Assembly (NCBI GenBank): GCA_002418285.1
Contig: DIDT01000053.1
Coordinates: 1 to 64,000 of the forward strand
Source: Phycisphaerales bacterium UBA5793
Lineage (GTDB): Bacteria; Planctomycetota; Phycisphaerae; Phycisphaerales; UBA5793
Direction of reading: 5' to 3'
DNA length: 64,000 nt
In this document: one piece after another, positions 49,911 through 58,699 of the stretch
How positions within the stretch are numbered: the stretch's first letter is position 1
How the letters are laid out: every line of letters begins with the position of its first letter
Notes under the pieces: model-generated
The model's input: only the letters and a program-made list of their open reading frames with translations
Database searches by the model: none
What the model was told of the DNA's origin: nothing
Program-made: the position numbers and the translations under genes

Positions 49911-51082
49911 GCGGCACCTCGCTTTCGCTCGGGCGCCGTCGACTTGCGCTTCGACCCAGTTGCCCGTGCGCGATCCACAAGCGACGACTGGAACATCGAC
50001 GCCGGCCGCATGCTCAGGCCGGCGGCAACCCCCCACTCCGTAAGTGAGGCGTGGCGTCGGTCAAGCCTCATTTCCGCTGCGGCAACGTCGATGCCTTCGA
50101 GTGGGCAGGTGACGCGAGCATCGACTTTCAGGTGCTCCGTGAGGACCGAGGCGAGATTCGGTTCTCTCGCGTCACCGCCAATGATGCTCACAAAATCCGG
50201 GCGAGCCCCGCGGAACGTCACGCTGTAGTAGCGCAGGCAGAGGGCAGCCTCCTGTGCCAGTTCATGCATGAGCGGACGGATGGCCTCGAACGCAGCTCGA
50301 CTGACGCGATCACCGTTCCCCTGATCGCTGTCTTGGGACATTCGCTCGATGCGCAACTGGCGAGCGGCATCATCATCCAGACTCAGTCGCTCCGACACGG
50401 CCTTGTTGAATTCTTTCCCCGCGATTTCAATGGACTTGATGAAGGCGAGCTCCCGGCCGCGCGTAATGCTGACCGTTGTGAGACTGAGCCCGACGTCAAT
50501 GATCATTCGAACGACGGACTGATCTTCCCGGCGCCGTAGTGGCCGCGTCAGATTGCGCGCCGAGGCAAGAAACGACGCGTCGACAGCGGTGGGACGCAGG
50601 CCGGCACCGAGCGCAGCCTCCAAATAGGCATCCAGTATGGCGCGGCGCGCCGCGATCAGAATCACTTCATCTCGGGTGTCGTGCCCCTGGGAAACTTCGC
50701 CGGCTCGGATCCACTCCACCTGGAGCTCCTCCATGGGAACACCAAACCGCTCCGAGGCCTCCCATTGCACGGCCTTCTGTCGCTCATCGTCAGTCATGGA
50801 GGGCAGACGGACGGCCCGGATCATCAGATCCGAAGGACTTGGAGCGAGTACACATGCGTCACCTTTGAATTGTGTCATTTCCAGCGCGGCGCGAAGCGTT
50901 CGCTCGATTTCGAGTTTGCGTTGCACCGGCTCTTCAGGCAGCGGTCGACCAAAAGATTTGCGTGCCGCCGCCACTGCGCGTAGCGTCGTTCCGTCGTCGT
51001 CAAGTTGCATCAACTTGACGCCGCTGTGTCCGATGTCCACACCGATCGGCAGTGCCGCTTTGTTCAGGATGTTCCATCTCAC
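49907..51082 (-). CDS. pilM: Actin-like pilus/secretion assembly protein PilM
   Basis: A 391-residue FtsA/actin-fold protein that starts at GTG 51082, preceded by AGAAGGAG. It begins PIGVDIGHSGVKLMQLDDDG (phosphate-1 loop), and has VRLPSMTDDERQKAVQWEAS, VRMIIDVGLSLTTVSITRGR (phosphate-2 loop) and SIIGGDAREPNLASVLTEHL (adenosine loop). PilM is a cytoplasmic ring protein that binds PilN. It follows the pseudopilin genes and precedes pilN. Confidence 0.93.
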   Translation of the reverse strand: MRWNILNKAALPIGVDIGHSGVKLMQLDDDGTTLRAVAAARKSFGRPLPEEPVQRKLEIERTLRAALEMTQFKGDACVLAPSPSDLMIRAVRLPSMTDDERQKAVQWEASERFGVPMEELQVEWIRAGEVSQGHDTRDEVILIAARRAILDAYLEAALGAGLRPTAVDASFLASARNLTRPLRRREDQSVVRMIIDVGLSLTTVSITRGRELAFIKSIEIAGKEFNKAVSERLSLDDDAARQLRIERMSQDSDQGNGDRVSRAAFEAIRPLMHELAQEAALCLRYYSVTFRGARPDFVSIIGGDAREPNLASVLTEHLKVDARVTCPLEGIDVAAAEMRLDRRHASLTEWGVAAGLSMRPASMFQSSLVDRARATGSKRKSTAPERKRGAA

Positions 51083-51122
51083 CCGAAGCGCTCCTTCTCT
51101 CGTTTGCTCTTGCGGCCCGCCA

Positions 51123-51677
51123 CTATTCCAGCTTCTCGACCGACACCCGACCCGTAAACCCGCTCACGCTGATGCGGTAACTTCCATCACTACCGTTGAC
51201 GACGAGCGAGCCTCCGATGCTGGAGGTGTTCTCGCCGTTGATCGGACCACCAATGGCGTCATAGGTGATAAAGTGGTTTCCGCCGTCGAAATTGACATCA
51301 GAGATGGAGACCAGGCGAAAGCGACTGTCAGCGACAAAATCCACGATGTACTGATCCGATCCGCCATCCGAGATGGGGTCGTACAGCACGTCGTTATCAG
51401 GGTCATACGGAGAGGCGAGAATGCGGTAGCCGCTGCCGTTGTCGGCGAAGAGTACGCGGCGCGGCGCCTGCTGCGCCATGGCATCGGACTGGGCAAACGA
51501 CAGATCGGCCACGATCTGCCGCACGACCGCCTCCGTCTCGAAACTCACTGCGTTGCTCATGTTGGGAATGAGCATGGTCGCGGCAATCCCCATGAGAGTC
51601 ACTACGATGAGAATCTCGATGAGCGTGAACGCTCCCCGAGTTTGCCTGCAACGCTGATTGATCGCAAAGGAGATCAT
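51123..51677 (-). CDS. Minor pseudopilin, GspH/FimT type
   Basis: A 184-residue prepilin from ATG 51677. The class III signal is RQTRGAFTLIEILIVVTLMG, cleaved after Gly with the conserved Glu at mature position 5. The remainder, VVRQIVADLSFAQSDAMAQQ then RRVLFADNGSGYRIL, is the GspH/FimT layout. It would sit at the tip of a pseudopilus. A terminal GRVSVEKLE segment ends the protein. Confidence 0.9.
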   Translation of the reverse strand: MISFAINQRCRQTRGAFTLIEILIVVTLMGIAATMLIPNMSNAVSFETEAVVRQIVADLSFAQSDAMAQQAPRRVLFADNGSGYRILASPYDPDNDVLYDPISDGGSDQYIVDFVADSRFRLVSISDVNFDGGNHFITYDAIGGPINGENTSSIGGSLVVNGSDGSYRISVSGFTGRVSVEKLE

Positions 51678-51721
51678 GTGGATCTGCTCCGTACCTCCAA
51701 CACCCTGGCAGGACCGTCAGA

Positions 51722-52006
51722 CTATTTCTCGCCCTCGACATGCACCGGCGGCATCGAGGTCACTTTGACGTTGAACTCGCGCTTGTCGAGGTCCTTTCGC
51801 AGGCTGTCGACGCTGGCGGAGATTCGACGCAGTTCGCGAATCATCTCGAGCCGCTGACTCGCGGCATCCGGGATGCCGAACTGCTGTTCGCTCGCCATCG
51901 CCGGGCGAGCCAAGGTACCTTGGTCCATCGCAAACATGGCCACCAACAGGCACAGTGCGACGGCGTTAACGGTCAGAACAGCATTCAGATACTTGGCTCG
52001 GCGCAT
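51722..52006 (-). CDS. Small exported hypothetical protein
   Basis: A 94-residue protein from ATG 52006, preceded by AAGGAGG. A signal peptide or single membrane helix (YLNAVLTVNAVALCLLVAMF) is followed by a short coiled coil (MIRELRRISASVDSLRKDLD) and a polar tail. It lies between two pseudopilin genes but has no prepilin motif. It may be a small accessory protein of the apparatus; no family is recognised. Confidence 0.7.
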   Translation of the reverse strand: MRRAKYLNAVLTVNAVALCLLVAMFAMDQGTLARPAMASEQQFGIPDAASQRLEMIRELRRISASVDSLRKDLDKREFNVKVTSMPPVHVEGEK

Positions 52007-52059
52007 GACGCCCCTCCTTGGAATTGGAAACGGACCGGAAACCAACCTCGATGCGATGC

Positions 52060-52743
52060 TCAGAAACGGTTAGACCGAGCGAGCAAGTGCAGTTCCGTCC
52101 GAATCGTGCTCACATCGCGACTATCGGTAGATTCGTCAAACCAGGTAAGCCTCAACCCCAACGGCTCAATAGATGTGTCCGGACGTACCGATTGGGCCGT
52201 TGTGATTCCGGTAACCTCGCAAGCGAGGACCGGTTGAGCGACCACAGCCCGCACAACGTCCGATCTGCCGGCCAGCTCCTCGATGCGATGGAGATCCTGA
52301 AGCTCAGGTCCAGCGAGCACGGGATCGTGTTCCGCATCCGGCGACCAGGTGTAGGCAATGATGCTGCGCAACATTGGACTGAAGCGGATCACCAGTACTT
52401 CGGAGAGATTCACTCGACGTGGATACCGGTCGTCGGACACCCACAGCACGAGCGTGTCCAGTTGCGCGGCACCCGGTTCGGCGAATTGGATGGCCAGGAT
52501 ACTGGATGACTTCTCGAGCAATCGGCGGAGAACCATCTCCTGTTCGAGGAGAGCGGCGCTCAAGTCCGAGTCGGCAGAGGAAGAAATGGAGGCGCCTCGC
52601 AGCAGCCGCGGACCGATGACCACAACGGAGAGCGCCATGAATGAAGACATGGCAATCAGAGCCAATGCCTCCCCCCATGCCGCGGCTCGTCTGAAGTTCA
52701 AGAGAGCTGGAAAGGAATCAATAGTCGAAGTAAGCACGACCAT
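52060..52743 (-). CDS. GspJ-like minor pseudopilin with degenerate signal
   Basis: A 227-residue protein. ATG 52743, with AGGATGAG just upstream, is the best start and overlaps the preceding gene by 26 bases. The hydrophobic helix (RAAAWGEALALIAMSSFMAL) resembles a prepilin helix but lacks the GFTLxE consensus; a peptidase site may be lost. Position among pseudopilins and the beta-rich remainder (DTLVLWVSDDRYPRRVNLSE, PLGLRLTWFDEST) suggest a GspJ/GspK-type minor subunit. The assignment is by context. Confidence 0.55.
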   Translation of the reverse strand: MVVLTSTIDSFPALLNFRRAAAWGEALALIAMSSFMALSVVVIGPRLLRGASISSSADSDLSAALLEQEMVLRRLLEKSSSILAIQFAEPGAAQLDTLVLWVSDDRYPRRVNLSEVLVIRFSPMLRSIIAYTWSPDAEHDPVLAGPELQDLHRIEELAGRSDVVRAVVAQPVLACEVTGITTAQSVRPDTSIEPLGLRLTWFDESTDSRDVSTIRTELHLLARSNRF

Positions 52744-53266
52744 TCTCATCCTGACCGGCGACGTATGGCTTGAACTCGAGCGTTTCCGGCTTGTACAGCC
52801 AGCCATACACAGTCGGGCCCGTTGGTGGAGGCGGCAGCGGTGAACCGTTCGGCACGACAAGAATCGCGCTCGAGCTGTTGATCGGGTTGATCGGCATCTC
52901 GGCCATATATGGGCCGAAGCGGAACGTCTGCGATGAACTCGTTCCTACGGAGCCATCCGAGGATGTCGGATTGGTCATCTGCGCGATGAAGTCAGATTCG
53001 GAAGGCGTCGTGTCTGGATTACCACCAGCGTAACCCGGCGAGACGCCGAAGTGCTGAGCGCGGTAGACCTGGATCTGCTGGCGAATGTACCGAAGATCCT
53101 GCAGCAGCGCTGAACTTCCAGCCATGTCTGAGGCGCCAGAGAATCTCGGCGCCACGATCGCAGCGAGAATGGCGATGATGAGCACGACGATGACAAGTTC
53201 CACGAGCGTAAACGCGCGTCGATTCCGACGATGCTCAAGACCAGTCTGGATACGCGAACCGGACAT
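52718..53266 (-). CDS. Pseudopilin, GspG-like
   Basis: A 182-residue prepilin from ATG 53266, preceded by GGAG. The signal is RRNRRAFTLVELVIVVLIIA with Glu at the expected place; residues RQQIQVYRAQHFGVSPGYAG resemble the GspG chain at the point where the body begins. It is longer than a standard GspG by about 35 residues, which form loops rich in Ser/Pro and end ETLEFKPYVAGQDENGRAYF. Confidence 0.9.
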   Translation of the reverse strand: MSGSRIQTGLEHRRNRRAFTLVELVIVVLIIAILAAIVAPRFSGASDMAGSSALLQDLRYIRQQIQVYRAQHFGVSPGYAGGNPDTTPSESDFIAQMTNPTSSDGSVGTSSSQTFRFGPYMAEMPINPINSSSAILVVPNGSPLPPPPTGPTVYGWLYKPETLEFKPYVAGQDENGRAYFDY

Positions 53267-53358
53267 CAGCCACTCCATCGCACTGTCCACCGGATCTCCG
53301 CTGCACCACGCGAACGATGCACGCTTGACTCTGAACCGGAGGTCGATGCCGCCGGGAC

Positions 53359-53787
53359 TCATCCCGGTGGATTGTACGTATTTGTGATTTCGTCAAAATA
53401 CGGTGCGGTCATGACTCCATTGACGTCATCCCACACCCATCCGACGTCAATTGACTCAACGGTGCCGATTCCCGCGGACTCGGTGAATGGGTTATAGGGC
53501 GGAGCTTGAAGGTAGATATCTTCGTCTGCCGGGTTGACCAGCGGATCCCAATCAGCCGGCAGCCCGCTGGTTCCCAAGGGTGGCAGCGACCCATGACGCG
53601 CTTTGTAGACTTCGATCTGACCTCGCACGATCTGCAACTGGCTCTTGACGGTGGAGACCGATGCCTCCACTCTTGCACTGGTGAACTGCGGGATTACGAC
53701 GGCGGCCAAGATGGCGAGGATCACGACGACAACGAGAATCTCGATGAGAGTGAATGCCCCACAGGTCGGTCGCTTGCTCATGCACAT
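53359..53787 (-). CDS. Pseudopilin, GspG-like
   Basis: A 142-residue prepilin from ATG 53787 (or 53781). Signal CGAFTLIEILVVVVILAILA, then SQLQIVRGQIEVYKARHGSL and a C-terminal WVWDDVNGVMTAPYFDEITN typical of the major pseudopilin with a calcium-site-like loop. It is a close paralogue of the next gene upstream (53896-54345). Confidence 0.92.
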   Translation of the reverse strand: MCMSKRPTCGAFTLIEILVVVVILAILAAVVIPQFTSARVEASVSTVKSQLQIVRGQIEVYKARHGSLPPLGTSGLPADWDPLVNPADEDIYLQAPPYNPFTESAGIGTVESIDVGWVWDDVNGVMTAPYFDEITNTYNPPG

Positions 53788-53844
53788 GGTGTTGGACTCC
53801 AGGTCACGCGCCAGGCCGTGACGAATCCACCCGTCGAACAAAGA

Positions 53845-53872
53845 GAGGCGGCAGCGTTTCCACTGCCGCCTC
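53845..53872 (-). terminator. Intra-operon terminator or attenuator after the first pseudopilin gene
   Basis: A perfect 10-base-pair stem GAGGCGGCAG (53845-53854) and CTGCCGCCTC (53863-53872), 8-base loop. On the minus strand it is followed by TCTTTGTTCG. It lies 23 bases after the stop of the 53896-54345 pseudopilin gene and before the next pseudopilin gene. Confidence 0.65.
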
Positions 53873-53895
53873 CGTACTGACTGGATCAGGCAACC

Positions 53896-54345
53896 TTACC
53901 GGTTGTAGAGCTTGTTGATCTCGTCAAAGCCGACGGCGTAGATGCGGCCGTTGGCATCATCCCAGAGCCACCCATCGGTCGCGGGATCGCCTTCTGTCAG
54001 CGGATCGCTGCCGGCGACGATAAGCGAATTGCCCGTGAACGGGTTGATGGGATCGGACTGGAGATAAGCGCCCTCGGTCCACGCGCCGTTATAGGTCGAG
54101 GGATCGGTCAGCGGCACCCACTGCTCAGCCGAAAAGTCCGGCATGAACCCGTTGTGCTTGACTCGCATCAGCTCGATCTGACTGCGAACCGTCTGCAACT
54201 GGCTTGAGAGCGAGGATGCAGAAGCTTCCTGGCTGGCATTGGTAAACTGCGGGATCACGATCGCGGCGAGAATGCCGAGAATCACGACCACGATCAGAAT
54301 TTCAACCAGCGTAAAACCCTTCGTACGACTGTTCACCTTAATCAT
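53896..54345 (-). CDS. gspG: Major pseudopilin GspG
   Basis: A 149-residue prepilin from ATG 54345, preceded by AAGGAGT at good spacing. Signal TKGFTLVEILIVVVILGILA, then SSQLQTVRSQIELMRVKHNG, YNGAWTEGAYLQSDPINPFT and GWLWDDANGRIYAVGFDEIN: the complete GspG pattern, with conserved Pro and Trp in the C-terminal loop. It is the first gene of the minus-strand locus and is followed by a hairpin, consistent with higher expression than the rest. Confidence 0.93.
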   Translation of the reverse strand: MIKVNSRTKGFTLVEILIVVVILGILAAIVIPQFTNASQEASASSLSSQLQTVRSQIELMRVKHNGFMPDFSAEQWVPLTDPSTYNGAWTEGAYLQSDPINPFTGNSLIVAGSDPLTEGDPATDGWLWDDANGRIYAVGFDEINKLYNR

Positions 54346-54774
54346 CGATGACTCCTTCACAAAAAGGTCCGAACCTGCTCGTGTGAACCGCCTTGACGGA
54401 CCGACGCCGCGGGACACGCATGAAGAATCTGCCCCGGGAGTCACATGACGCCCGACAAGGCAAGGTCCGGAGCCGGTGTCTTCCCCACCAAGACACCGTG
54501 CGCCGGAGCCGCTGTACGGATCCTCACTCGCAATTCCAGGCGAGCGAGTACCCCTCACGCACGAATAAAGTGTGGACATGAGATACATCATCGTTTTCAA
54601 TCGACCGTGCAGCAAACCGACTGGAGAGCCGGACTTCAAGCCGCAGTGGACTCTGACGTCTGTACGCGAATGCGTCTATTGAGACGTGGGTGATCGTCTC
54701 AAACGAACGCACGCAGGCCACAGGGCCTGCGTGCTCAATAGTTGAATTGCCAGTTACCGGTCCGAGTGTGCGAC
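54346..54774 (-). other. Upstream region of the secretion locus
   Basis: About 430 bases between the secreted HEAT-protein gene and the major pseudopilin gene, both minus strand. It should hold the promoter of the secretion locus, but I see no convincing -35/-10 pair. At 54679-54702 there is an 8-base-pair hairpin (TTGAGACG/CGTCTCAA) just beyond the terminator of the upstream gene. Confidence 0.4.
54709..54734 (-). terminator. Hairpin terminator after the HEAT-protein gene
   Basis: A perfect 11-base-pair stem GCACGCAGGCC (54709-54719) and GGCCTGCGTGC (54724-54734) with a 4-base loop, followed on the minus strand by GTTCGTTTGAG. It lies about 40 bases beyond the stop at 54775. Confidence 0.65.
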
Positions 54775-56946
54775 TCAGTTCGAGATGATCAGCGGCACCA
54801 TATTGGACGCCGGCAGATTCAATGCGCCATGGGCTTGAGCAGCCGCGGTGGCTACCGGACCTCTGGCGGTCTTGACGAGGTTGACCAGTGATCGGATTTG
54901 CGATTCGCTGGCGTAGGATCCATACCGCTTGGCGGACTGCGCGATATAGTCCAGCATCGCGATCTGAACGGCTTCGTCGGATTCGCCAAGAGCGGCAGTC
55001 ATCAAAGCGGACTGAGCCCGAGAACCATTGACCCAGGCGAGAGTCTGGGCAGCTGTGAGTCGAAGCTCCCCGGTATACGTTGAAAGTGCTTCAACCAAGG
55101 CGGTCTCCGCCCGCTTGATGTCGTAGGCGGCACTGTTTCGTACCGCAATGTCGCGGAGGACATGCAGGGATTCGTCGGCGTAGGCATCCGCTTCCTGCCT
55201 GGTGATCAACTCGCCGGTCGTGCGACCGATCAGCGCCTGCAGAGCAGCGTCCATCTGCGCCTGCTGCAGTCCAAGACGGATGACTGCAACTCGGCGATTG
55301 CTATCAAACTGGCTGCGGACCTTGGGAACATCCTGCGAGGCCACGAGCGCAGCCACCGGCGAAGCAGAGATGCGCTCATCGGTCTGGATCGAGGCGATGG
55401 TGTCAAGCAGACGCTCGGGCGAGATCATCAGCACGAACAGATCCACGGCCGGTGCGGAGGCGAGATCGGCCTGCATCCCCGCAAAGGTCGAGCGAGGCGG
55501 CAGAACCGTGAACCCCATGTCGCGAAGGTTGGACGCGAGGCTGCGCTGATCTTCCTGGTTTTCCGCGATGACGGCCGCAAAGCGCTCGTCACCCGTTCGA
55601 ATCGCGCCAGCGAGAATGGGCACGACGCGATCGGCACCGTCAAACGGAGACATGGGCAGTGCCCGGCCCAATGCGAGCGCGGCATCGTACTGCACACGAC
55701 GCTCGGGGAATTCGAGTGATTCGATGAGCGGCGAAGGACGATTGTTGGCCAGCCACAGACTCGCATCGCCAGCCGTGCCGTTCAGGGCTTCGATTGCATG
55801 ACGGGCCAGGCGGGCGTTCAGATCGCGATTCGCCCGGGCCAGGACAACCTGTGCGGAGGCGGGGCCGGAGGCGACCGCGTAGTAGAGCGGGGGCCGGCGA
55901 TCCGGGCCGTACGTGGGGTCGACGCCATCTCCGAGTTCATCACTGCGACGGAAGTTCGCAGCGATCCACATGCTCAGGGCGTCGAGCGAGTCCGCCGACT
56001 GCTTCAGAGCTTGCTCCGAGCACTGCATCGCCATCACTTCAGAGTAGATCCGCGTCGGCACCGGAACGGCATAGAGACCGGTGCCATTCTTGTAGTACCA
56101 AATGTTGTTTGTCGCCTCGGACGGCCAAGCGATGAGACTCTCTGATTCACCCCAGTAGAGCTCAGCCAGAGACACCCACATCTGCACGGGCTCGGCATCG
56201 ATGATGGCTCCGAGACGATCTGCGGCCGCTCGTGCGGCTGTTCGCACAGCGGGGGTCGTCTTCGTGTCCTCCATCAGCGTGCGAAGTGCGGGCACGGCGT
56301 GGAAGTAGTTCATCTGTCCGAGAATGTCACAAATGCGTTCCTGGTTTACTGGATCAAGGTGCGGCAGCGCGACGGTCAGGGGCGTAACCGCCTGGCGACC
56401 GATATTGAGCAGCACCTGAGTACAGCGAGCCTTTAGTTCCGTCGAGTTCGTGCCGGTGAGGACTTCAAGCAATTGCGGGACGGCGTACTCGCCTGCAGCC
56501 TTGAGAGCACTCTCAGCCATCAACCGGCCGCGCGGCGTTCCGACCAGATTCTGAATGTGTCGGGCGATCTCTTCCGGATCACGGGCCATGTCGATTCGAC
56601 CCCTGTTCAACCGACTCTGCAGCGCCCCGGCAATCTCCTCGAGTTCTGCGATCCGGGCCGCTCGGACCAGCGCGTCATCGATGCGCTTGCCGATTCCCAT
56701 GTCGTCGACGAGGCGGTACAAGTCCGCATCGCTGATGCTCGACTCGACGAGCGCCTGAGCGGCGCTGTGTGCGAGTTCCGGTCTCGCGACGAGAACGTAG
56801 TGAACAAAGTCCTCGAGCAGCTCTGCTTCTTTGGACTTGGCTTCCTGTTCAATTGGCTGCGCAACGACGTTGGGAACAAGACCGAGGCAGCAAACGATAA
56901 GGCCGAGCAGGCACAGTCGGCGCAGTGACGTGTAGAACACAGGCAA
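54775..56946 (-). CDS. Exported HEAT-repeat protein with a receiver-like domain
   Basis: A 723-residue protein from ATG 56946 with a signal peptide ending NVVAQ. Residues about 130-260 and 570-720 contain HEAT-type helical repeats (PLTVALPHLDPVNQERICDI, EAVQIAMLDYIAQSAKRYG). Residues about 453-575 read like a response-regulator receiver fold: RFAAVIAENQEDQRSLASNL, RDMGFTVLPPRSTFAGMQAD, AVDLFVLMISPERLL and VAALVASQDVPKVRSQF. The acceptor-Asp position is Met, so phosphorylation is not expected, and an exported location would be odd for a phosphorelay. Function unknown; it lies upstream of the secretion locus on the same strand. Confidence 0.75.
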   Translation of the reverse strand: MPVFYTSLRRLCLLGLIVCCLGLVPNVVAQPIEQEAKSKEAELLEDFVHYVLVARPELAHSAAQALVESSISDADLYRLVDDMGIGKRIDDALVRAARIAELEEIAGALQSRLNRGRIDMARDPEEIARHIQNLVGTPRGRLMAESALKAAGEYAVPQLLEVLTGTNSTELKARCTQVLLNIGRQAVTPLTVALPHLDPVNQERICDILGQMNYFHAVPALRTLMEDTKTTPAVRTAARAAADRLGAIIDAEPVQMWVSLAELYWGESESLIAWPSEATNNIWYYKNGTGLYAVPVPTRIYSEVMAMQCSEQALKQSADSLDALSMWIAANFRRSDELGDGVDPTYGPDRRPPLYYAVASGPASAQVVLARANRDLNARLARHAIEALNGTAGDASLWLANNRPSPLIESLEFPERRVQYDAALALGRALPMSPFDGADRVVPILAGAIRTGDERFAAVIAENQEDQRSLASNLRDMGFTVLPPRSTFAGMQADLASAPAVDLFVLMISPERLLDTIASIQTDERISASPVAALVASQDVPKVRSQFDSNRRVAVIRLGLQQAQMDAALQALIGRTTGELITRQEADAYADESLHVLRDIAVRNSAAYDIKRAETALVEALSTYTGELRLTAAQTLAWVNGSRAQSALMTAALGESDEAVQIAMLDYIAQSAKRYGSYASESQIRSLVNLVKTARGPVATAAAQAHGALNLPASNMVPLIISN

Positions 56947-57174
56947 CCTCCGCCAAAGGGGGTGGAAACAGCACGCAACGACCGAAGGTCCGCAAGCCCC
57001 CGGTCGCCAATGATGCGCAACCCCCGGCCACAGCCGGAAGTTGCGTCATCGCAAGAACGGAATGTATCGACTGGAGGCGTCGGTGTCAATGCGAAGCCAG
57101 AAAAGGGCTGTTCCCAATTCTCCACCTTCTCACCCCATCGAGAGCCATTGACCGAGAGCCGGCTGACCGTTAGA
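56947..57174. other. Divergent region left of the riboswitch
   Basis: About 230 bases between the start of the HEAT-protein gene (minus) and the riboswitch (plus). No gene is supported. It must hold the promoter of the riboswitch-led unit, but no clear promoter is visible. Confidence 0.3.
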
Positions 57175-57420
57175 GTGCCATGTCAAGGGTGCCCGAGTCT
57201 TCCACGTGGCAAATTCCACGGGGATGGCGGAGGCTGAAATGGGAAGCGTGGTGAGAATCCACCGCGGACGCGCCGCCGTAATGAGTCGCTTTGGGGAAAT
57301 GGCCCCGGAGCATCGGCCGACCACAACGCCACTGTCCCTCATCGCTCTCCGGATGAAAAAGAGGATGGGAAGGCGGTCGGACGACAACAGACTCTGAGCC
57401 GGAAGACCTGCCACTGGCAC
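57175..57420 (+). promoter_or_regulatory. Cobalamin (adenosylcobalamin-class) riboswitch
   Basis: The outer stem pairs GTGCCA (57175-57180) with TGGCAC (57415-57420). Inside are the class hallmarks in order: GGGTGCCC (57187-57194), AAATGGGAAGCGTGGTGAGA (57237-57256) with ATCCACCGCGGACGCGCCGC following, then CGCCACTG (57327-57334, B12-box type), GGGAAGG (57367-57373) and GAGCCGGAAGACCTGCC (57396-57412). The order and spacing match the cobalamin element. It lies about 190 bases before the 57614 start and should repress that unit when adenosylcobalamin is abundant. The leader to the start contains a GATCGC/GCGATC hairpin that may be the expression platform. Confidence 0.88.
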
Positions 57421-57613
57421 GAGGCCACGATCGCAACACGTCGCGATCGCGGAACCTCTCCCTGGTCGTCCTCGCGCTCCGGGACGTCGCGGCTCTCGAC
57501 TTCTGTTTGTTCCTGACAGAGGCTCGACCCCGACTCGGCGAGAACGGCCGTGTCGCCGGTTGTGTCCAGGAACCGCCTCTCGCGATCAGAGGTGACAGAC
57601 AGGAGTTTCAAAG

Positions 57614-58699
57614 ATGTCTGCGTTTCCCTTTGCGGGATGGGCGCCGCGGTCTGCCGCGCTCGTCGTTTGCTCGATCTTCGCAGCGCCGGTCTCGGCCGCC
57701 CCACCGTTGCACCACGTTGGAAATCAGTCGGGACCCGGCGGGGTCTTCGACGTGTTGGCGGACGGTCGGTTGATCGGCATGGACGGTGCATCGGTGCTCG
57801 TTGAGACGGCGCCGACCTCCGGGCAGTTCACCACGATGGGCTTTTTCGATCCCGGGCTCATCAGTGAGTATGGTGCGTCGTTTCTATCGGTGAGCCCGGA
57901 TGGGACGCGATTCGTCGTCGGCGATGGCAACTTCGGCGGCGCGTACGTTTTCGAGGCTGCACTTTCCGATCTCAACGGTGGGCCGATCGCGCATCGCGCG
58001 TTTGAACACGAGAACTACGCCGCGGCGTGGTACGACAACAATCGCCTGGCCATCACCTCCGCCAACCCGGGCACGTTCCTTGGCGAAGTGCGCATCCTCG
58101 ATCTCGTCGATGGATCGTCAACACTCGTGCTCAACCTCGACGGTGCTTCGGGTGGGCTCGCCTTCGATGGGCAGGGCAATCTCTTTACAGGCAACGGCTA
58201 CGACTTCATCCCGGGTGGATCGGATATTGGAGACATCCGCGCCTTTCGCGCCGCGGACCTCGCGGAAGTGCTCAGCGGGCAACAGGCAGTGATCGACTTC
58301 GCCACTTCCGGCCAATTCATCGGCCGCGTGCTTTCCGCCTCGGGCCTCTCGTTCGACTCAGCCGGCCAGCTGTTCATCGGTGGCGGCGATTTCGATCGAG
58401 GAGCAATCGATTACTTTGCCCTGGCGGACGGGTCGGCGGTGCGCCGTGCATTTGACGGACTGGGCGCCCTCGACTGGCCCGATCTGTTTGTAGATGATCC
58501 CGAGGCAGAGCCGTTCAGCTTTTATGGCGCGATGTTTAATGAAATCACGGGTGAGTGGTTGATCGCCTCCGGATCCTCGTTCACGCTCTATCGCTATGCT
58601 CCGATTCCCGCACCGGACACGCTGCTGGTGCTGACGATGGGGGCTGGTTTCCTCGTTCGACGGCGGCGTCGGGAAGGGAGCCGGCATGATGCGAGGTAA
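57614..58699 (+). CDS. Exported propeller-like protein with PEP-CTERM-like tail, cobalamin-regulated
   Basis: A 361-residue protein from ATG 57614, with CAGGAG upstream and a signal peptide ending PVSAA. The body has repeated blades with GVFDVLADGRLIGMDGASVL, VSPDGTRFVVGDGNFGGAYV, GEVRILDLVDGSSTLVLNLD and GQLFIGGGDFDRGAIDYFAL, propeller-like. The C terminus has the tripartite exosortase-type signal: IPAPDTLLVL, a hydrophobic stretch and RRRRREG, a variant of the PEP motif. It is the first gene behind the riboswitch; the next gene overlaps its end. I suggest a surface cobalamin-binding role by analogy with BtuG-type propellers. Confidence 0.8.
   Translation: MSAFPFAGWAPRSAALVVCSIFAAPVSAAPPLHHVGNQSGPGGVFDVLADGRLIGMDGASVLVETAPTSGQFTTMGFFDPGLISEYGASFLSVSPDGTRFVVGDGNFGGAYVFEAALSDLNGGPIAHRAFEHENYAAAWYDNNRLAITSANPGTFLGEVRILDLVDGSSTLVLNLDGASGGLAFDGQGNLFTGNGYDFIPGGSDIGDIRAFRAADLAEVLSGQQAVIDFATSGQFIGRVLSASGLSFDSAGQLFIGGGDFDRGAIDYFALADGSAVRRAFDGLGALDWPDLFVDDPEAEPFSFYGAMFNEITGEWLIASGSSFTLYRYAPIPAPDTLLVLTMGAGFLVRRRRREGSRHDAR

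Noticed and set aside
57339..57791. Minus-strand open frame over the riboswitch
   Set aside because: It covers the conserved riboswitch blocks in antisense and is arginine rich; the RNA reading explains the conservation.
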